Shown here piece after piece: positions 6,396-10,138 of a stretch of DNA of 10,138 nt. The notes under the pieces were generated by a model. It saw only the letters and a list, made by a program, of their open reading frames with translations, made no database searches and was not told where the DNA came from. How positions within the stretch are numbered: the stretch's first letter is position 1; each line of letters starts with the position of its first letter. The translations under genes and the position numbers were made by a program. Source of the DNA: Pedobacter sp. (GTDB lineage: Bacteria > Bacteroidota > Bacteroidia > Sphingobacteriales > Sphingobacteriaceae); NCBI GenBank assembly GCA_004295885.1, contig SEDG01000063.1:1-10138 (forward strand). The letters run 5' to 3'.

Positions 6396-7466
6396 ATGAA
6401 CAAAATTTATTCAGTAATTACTGGTACAGGAAGTTATATACCAGAAAATATCATCTCTGGCGATCACTTTTTGAACGCATCATTTTTCGATAACGGCATT
6501 AAGCTAGACAAAGAAAATTCAGAAATCATCAACAAGTTTAGTGAGATTACAGAAATCGTTGAACGTAGGTATGTTGATGCTAATCAAATAAATAGTGACA
6601 TTGCAACCATCGCGGCTCAAAGAGCAATTGAAAGCGCCGGAATTGACAAGGAAAGTTTAGAGCATATTATTTGTTGCCACAATTTTGGTGATGTGAGAGA
6701 AGGCTCTAATCGGATGGATATGTTGCCCGCTTTAGCCGCTAAGGTCAAGCAAATGCTTGAAATAGAAAACCCCGACTGTGTTGCTTATGATATTATTTTC
6801 GGCTGTCCTGGATGGGTGCAAGGCGTTATTCAAGCTGATTATCTCATTAAAAGCGGCGATGCAAAAAAAGTATTAGTCATTGGCTCAGAAACCTTGTCAA
6901 GAATCATTGACCCTCATGATAGAGATAGCATGATTTTTTCTGATGGTGCTGGAGCCGTAATTTTCGAAGGTCAAGAAGCTGAAGAACCAACTGGAATTGT
7001 TGCACATAAAAGCCAGACTTTTGCTAGCCACGCGTCTCTTTTAACCATGGGAAATAGCAATAACCCCGATGAAAAAAATGGCAACACCTATTTAAAAATG
7101 AACGGACGTAAATTGTATGAATTTGCTGTAATCAATGTTCCTCAGGTGGTTAAGAAAGCCATAGATAAGTCAGGGGTTCCATTAGAGCAAATAAAAACGG
7201 TTTTCATTCACCAAGCTAATGGCAAAATGGATAACGCCATTATGAAACGTCTTTTTAAACTATATGATTTAGATGCTGTGCCAGATAATTTAGTTCCAAT
7301 GACCATATCTTGGTTGGGAAATAGCTCGGTTGCAACTATTCCTACTTTAATAGACTTGGTTTTGAATGACAAAGTAGAGGGATATAAAATTACAACAGGC
7401 GAATATGCTGTCTTTGCATCCGTTGGAGCTGGAATGCATATTAATGCTGTAGTTTATAAGTTTTAA
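6396..7466 (+). CDS. Ketoacyl-ACP synthase III family protein (FabH-like, non-canonical)
   Basis: A thiolase-fold condensing enzyme of the KAS III family, which normally joins an acyl-CoA (or other acyl donor) to malonyl-ACP. It is 356 residues long, against roughly 320 for housekeeping FabH. The N-terminal half opens with VITGTGSYIPE (7-17). The catalytic triad is C137 (FGCPGW), H272 (FIHQAN, with N275) and N309 (LGNSS). GDGAG of FabH appears as SDGAGAV (182-188). By hand alignment with E. coli FabH, W32 and R36, near the CoA adenine, become K47 and I51, while R151 is kept as R176. The active-site cysteine context is CPGW rather than the usual CAG/CSG. These changes suggest a special acyl donor. 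No ACP or other fatty-acid genes are close. An AAAAGG stretch lies 6 bases before the ATG. I cannot assign a pathway; dialkylresorcinol, aryl polyene or branched-chain starter synthesis are only possibilities. Confidence 0.88.
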   Translation: MNKIYSVITGTGSYIPENIISGDHFLNASFFDNGIKLDKENSEIINKFSEITEIVERRYVDANQINSDIATIAAQRAIESAGIDKESLEHIICCHNFGDVREGSNRMDMLPALAAKVKQMLEIENPDCVAYDIIFGCPGWVQGVIQADYLIKSGDAKKVLVIGSETLSRIIDPHDRDSMIFSDGAGAVIFEGQEAEEPTGIVAHKSQTFASHASLLTMGNSNNPDEKNGNTYLKMNGRKLYEFAVINVPQVVKKAIDKSGVPLEQIKTVFIHQANGKMDNAIMKRLFKLYDLDAVPDNLVPMTISWLGNSSVATIPTLIDLVLNDKVEGYKITTGEYAVFASVGAGMHINAVVYKF

Positions 7467-7482
7467 TCCGTTTCTTATTAGT

Positions 7483-7612
7483 TCGTCATGCCCAACTTGA
7501 TTGGGTATGGTAATGCTATGGAAAGGCGAGTGATAATTTGTCCCTTACAACTTGAAGGAACTAATTTGTTGATATCATTCCTTGAGATTCTTCGCAGGCT
7601 CAGAAAGACAAA
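7483..7612. repeat. Cluster of dispersed-repeat-like hairpins between convergent genes
   Basis: The gap between the KAS III and TPR gene ends shows three elements. CATGCCCAA (7487-7495) pairs with TTGGGTATG (7501-7509) over a 5-nt loop with one G-U pair. GTCCCTT (7540-7546) pairs with AAGGAAC (7555-7561), one mismatch. GAGATTCTTCGCAGGCTCAG begins at 7584 and resembles the reverse complement of a GTCATTCTGAGC...GAAGAATC intergenic repeat I recall from Pedobacter-like genomes. The first hairpin could also act as a terminator for either gene, though no long T-run follows on either side. Confidence 0.45.
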
Positions 7613-7616
7613 AGTG

Positions 7617-9122
7617 CTATCCCCCAACCCTTCTTAATCCTTGTTTAGCTTCGTTTTCGATGCTGTTTTCTTGCTCATGTCCTTTCATCGCAATAGCAAG
7701 ATTAAAGCTTGATTTAGCCTTTTGTACATTCTTTTTAGCTTCAAATATTTTCCCCATTTGTACCGCAGATTTGGCAGCAAAATAATATTTTAGAGACTTT
7801 CCTATTGTAATTGCGTTTTGATAACTCATCAATGCTAAATCATCCTTTCCTATAGCATCGTTTAACCTACCTAAGCGATAATAATATTCTGTTTTATCTT
7901 TTGCAGACGCAAAATCATCTGCTTTGCTGTCGGCCAAAATATCTAATCCTTTTGAGGAGTATCCGCCATCAAAAAGCAATCTAGCCTTTAACAAATCCTT
8001 GTTTGGAACTGGAGCATTAGCTTCATTCAAAGCTTGTTTATCTCTCTCATGGAAATTATACCCGTTTGCCTTCGTTTTAGTCATCATAGCTGAATACCCA
8101 TTCTCATCACCTTTTAGCAAGGCAATCCAGCCTAAGTGCAAATAAGAATCCTTGATATAATTTACACCTTTATTAGTTTGCAAATATCGCTCAAAAGATG
8201 TTCCTGCAGACAAATCTAACTTGTTTAATTTAGCAATGCCCATCAGATAATCTAGGTATGGAAAAGGTTGATATGCAGCTCCAGTTGGTTTGCTTGCCAA
8301 TATGGCAATCGCCTCATCGGTATGCCCATTCCGCGAACAAACGTAAGCCTGAACATAACATTTTAACAAACTACTATCCGCAATGCGGGCGGTATATTTC
8401 ATTGTTTTGGCATAGGCAGCCGAACTGTGCGCCACATCTGATAATACATAAGCGTAATTAAAAACTACCTCTTCATAAAAGGGCTCATAACTTGATTTTG
8501 GTAAGTTTTCTGCTAACTTATCTAACATATTTAAGCCATTCTGCAAATTACCTTTCAAACCAAATGTAGAGAGAGAAGATTTTAAAAAGCCATCGGGCAT
8601 TGCCCCCATAACCGCATTAATTAAACCCAATCCCATACTGTTTAAATGAAAGCCTGGAAACTTCTTCGTGTTTTCTTGCAACAAGCTATTTGCCTTATTA
8701 ATTTCCCTTGCAGCAGTAAAATAAGAGCCGTAACGCCCTCTAATCAATGCCCACTGCAAGTTTATTTGCGCTTGTGCATAAAGGCAATAAGGAGAGTTCT
8801 TATCGTCATCACTTATTTGGTCTAACCTAGCATCCTTATTAACTTCTAAACGCTCAAACTCTGATTTACTTTCAGTGGTTAACAAATAATAATAATCAAC
8901 ATAATTCTCTAGAAAAGGGACAATTGAGTTGTTTGGACGAGCCCTTTTTTCAGCAGCAATTAATTGGCGAGCTGCATTGAGTTTAAGTTCGAAAATATTT
9001 TGATATGCTTTTACGCAATTGGCATTGAAATCGAAATTAGCCGAAGCGTTAGAAGAAATTAATAGGATAAAAGAGAATAGGAAGCAGGTAATAGATGAGC
9101 GCACTTTATTGATTTGATGCAT
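7617..9122 (-). CDS. Exported TPR-like repeat protein of unknown function
   Basis: The 501-residue product has a signal peptide (residues 1-28, hydrophobic core TCFLFSFILLISS, cleavage likely ASA|NF) and no lipobox, so it should be periplasmic. The rest is almost entirely helical with alternating aromatic and Ala-rich segments typical of tetratricopeptide arrays. The clearest TPR pair is in the last 100 residues (YYYRLGRLNDAIGKDDLALM, then KSAVQMGKIFEAKKNVQKAK), and weaker repeats cover the middle. No catalytic motif is visible. TPR solenoids usually hold protein partners together. Start choice: the ATG at 9122 is preferred to an in-frame TTG nine bases upstream. It lies downstream of the zinc-ribbon gene on the same strand but a terminator separates them, so it probably has its own promoter. 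A partial TAACTTG box on the minus strand (9148-9154) is a weak candidate. Confidence 0.85.
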   Translation of the reverse strand: MHQINKVRSSITCFLFSFILLISSNASANFDFNANCVKAYQNIFELKLNAARQLIAAEKRARPNNSIVPFLENYVDYYYLLTTESKSEFERLEVNKDARLDQISDDDKNSPYCLYAQAQINLQWALIRGRYGSYFTAAREINKANSLLQENTKKFPGFHLNSMGLGLINAVMGAMPDGFLKSSLSTFGLKGNLQNGLNMLDKLAENLPKSSYEPFYEEVVFNYAYVLSDVAHSSAAYAKTMKYTARIADSSLLKCYVQAYVCSRNGHTDEAIAILASKPTGAAYQPFPYLDYLMGIAKLNKLDLSAGTSFERYLQTNKGVNYIKDSYLHLGWIALLKGDENGYSAMMTKTKANGYNFHERDKQALNEANAPVPNKDLLKARLLFDGGYSSKGLDILADSKADDFASAKDKTEYYYRLGRLNDAIGKDDLALMSYQNAITIGKSLKYYFAAKSAVQMGKIFEAKKNVQKAKSSFNLAIAMKGHEQENSIENEAKQGLRRVGG

Positions 9123-9243
9123 TGGTAGCAAATTCGTTTAAAAAATTCAAGTTAGTAATTTTATATAACGTTGAAAAATTGCCATTGTTTTTAGCAGTAG
9201 TTCAAAAAGAGAAAAGACAGCTCCAAAATCAACAGGTCGGAAA

Positions 9244-9280
9244 GGAGATTGCTTCGTCATTCCTCCTCGCAACGACGACC
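9244..9280. repeat. REP-like intergenic repeat
   Basis: GGAGATTGCTTCGTCATTCC followed by TCCTCGCAACGACGACC matches, from memory, the reverse complement of the widespread CGTCATTGCGAGGA...GAAGCAATCTC repeat seen in Bacteroidota and other phyla. The TCGTC at 9254-9258 pairs with GACGA at 9274-9278. It lies in the gap between the TPR gene and the zinc-ribbon terminator. Copy number in the genome cannot be judged from one window. Confidence 0.6.
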
Positions 9281-9285
9281 CACAA

Positions 9286-9315
9286 AACAAAAAAGGCCGG
9301 ATTTTCATCCGACCT
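9286..9315 (-). terminator. Intrinsic terminator after the zinc-ribbon gene
   Basis: On the minus strand AGGTCGGAT pairs with ATCCGGCCT (one U-G pair) closed by a GAAA tetraloop and followed by TTTTTGTTTTG. It begins 22 nt after the stop codon of the gene at 9338-10081. Confidence 0.85.
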
Positions 9316-9337
9316 AGTATTATATTTGGTTTTGGTT

Positions 9338-10081
9338 CTATGCCTCGGCTAACTCTTGAGTTAGCGCTTCATCAACTAAAATTCTTCCACAATGCTCGCA
9401 AACAATTACTTTTTTACGTTGACGGATATCTAATTGACGTTGTGGTGGAATTTGGTTGAAACAACCTGAACATGAATCTCTGTCGATAGTTACAACAGCT
9501 AATCCATTTACTGCATTTTTTCTCAATCTATTGTAAGCTGTTAATAAACGCTCCTCGATTTGAGTTTCTGCTTTATCTGCTTTCTTAACTAAGCCTTGTT
9601 CTTCTTTTTCAGTTTCAGCAGTGATTGTAGCCAATTCACCTTTTTTAATTTCTAAATCGCCTTTTCTAGCTTCGATATTGGCTAAAGCTAAATCATAGAT
9701 TTCTGTTTTAGATGCAATCTCGAAACCATGTTCTTTAATTTTTTTCTCAGAAACCTGAATATCTAAATTTTGAATCTCAACTTCTTTAGTTAAAGCATCA
9801 TATTCACGGTTATTCTTTACATCTTCTAATTGCTTTTCGTATTTCTTGATTAAAGCTTGTGCTTCTTTAATCATATTTTTACGGTTTACAATTGCATCTT
9901 CAGTATCGTCTAATTCAGCTTTGATTTTTTGTATACGCGTTTCTAATCCGGCTACTTCATCCTCTAAATCAGCCACTTCCATTGGTAATTCGCCTCTTAC
10001 CTGACGGATTTTATCAATTTTAGTGTGTATGTTTTGTAATTCGTATAAAGCTTTTAGCTTTTGCTCTACTGTTTGTTCCAT
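9338..10081 (-). CDS. Coiled-coil protein with C-terminal C4 zinc ribbon (DUF164/CdsZ/FlgZ-like)
   Basis: A 247-residue cytoplasmic protein with no signal peptide. Residues about 5-185 form a long, highly charged two-part coiled coil, with the family block NNREYDALTKEVE (90-102) near the hairpin turn. Residues about 200-240 form a zinc ribbon with C204-SG-C207 and C228-EH-C231. The family includes Helicobacter HP0958 (FlgZ) and Chlamydia CdsZ, which work as adaptors or chaperones in flagellar or type III systems and bind RNA or protein. Neither system is evident here, and Bacteroidota members have no firm role that I know of. From memory, a Nif3-like gene often precedes it; that would lie outside the window. 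It has its own -7 box upstream and a strong terminator downstream, so it ends a transcript. Confidence 0.9.
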   Translation of the reverse strand: MEQTVEQKLKALYELQNIHTKIDKIRQVRGELPMEVADLEDEVAGLETRIQKIKAELDDTEDAIVNRKNMIKEAQALIKKYEKQLEDVKNNREYDALTKEVEIQNLDIQVSEKKIKEHGFEIASKTEIYDLALANIEARKGDLEIKKGELATITAETEKEEQGLVKKADKAETQIEERLLTAYNRLRKNAVNGLAVVTIDRDSCSGCFNQIPPQRQLDIRQRKKVIVCEHCGRILVDEALTQELAEA

Positions 10082-10115
10082 TAAATGAAATAATTTATGG
10101 GGTTTGTATTATGCT

Positions 10116-10138
10116 CCGTTAAACGGATTGCAAAGTTA
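10116..10138 (-). promoter_or_regulatory. Candidate -7 box and small palindrome before the zinc-ribbon gene
   Basis: TAACTTTG on the minus strand (10138-10131) is a full TAnnTTTG match, placing the transcript start near 10124 and a leader of about 43 nt. The -33 element would be outside the window. CCGTT-A-AACGG (10116-10126) is a perfect short inverted repeat at the predicted start point. Confidence 0.5.

Noticed and set aside
9122..9352. A 76-residue plus-strand frame in the gap between the TPR and zinc-ribbon genes
   Set aside because: It runs through a REP-like repeat and a terminator and into the zinc-ribbon gene end; composition is not protein-like.
1..10138. A defence island, phage or other novel mobile system
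   Set aside because: All genes are core types with even composition; no integrase, transposase, toxin, nuclease or repeat-spacer array is seen.

Overview
The window is a chromosomal segment of a low-GC Bacteroidota bacterium, most likely of the Sphingobacteriaceae/Pedobacter type. This rests on protein style (FtsH, RsfS, a LUD protein next to FtsH, split DsbD parts), the near absence of Shine-Dalgarno sequences, several TAnnTTTG boxes (the Bacteroidota -7 element), and intergenic repeats of a kind I recall from Pedobacter-like genomes. The genus is an inference from reading alone. Most of the content is housekeeping; I see no phage, IS element, CRISPR array, tRNA or rRNA.

Left block (1-3023, minus strand). 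Reading in the direction of transcription: birA (biotin-protein ligase), two tandem copies of a small secreted DsbD alpha-like protein, then a DsbD-type membrane thiol:disulfide transporter whose C-terminal part runs off the left edge. The transporter lacks the usual N-terminal alpha domain, and that domain is found instead as the two separate upstream proteins. This split and duplicated layout for carrying electrons across the inner membrane is the most interesting feature here. An intrinsic terminator lies between the two copies.

Centre (3066-7466, plus strand). Back to back with birA are rsfS (ribosome silencing factor) and ftsH (membrane AAA+ zinc protease), closely spaced and ended by a strong hairpin. 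Then come a LUD-domain (LutC-like) protein with its own well-formed promoter, and a ketoacyl-ACP synthase III homologue that keeps the Cys-His-Asn triad but differs from housekeeping FabH around the active site and the CoA-binding face. The last gene has a perfect 8-bp inverted repeat just upstream.

Right block (7617-10081, minus strand). A coiled-coil protein with a C-terminal four-cysteine zinc ribbon is followed, after a terminator, by an exported TPR-like protein of unknown function. The gaps on either side of the TPR gene hold copies of dispersed, hairpin-forming intergenic repeats.

Gaps: no gene gap exceeds about 220 bases. The longest (9123-9337) holds a REP-like repeat and a terminator; 7467-7616 holds repeat-like hairpins; 1206-1300 and 6320-6395 each hold an inverted repeat.
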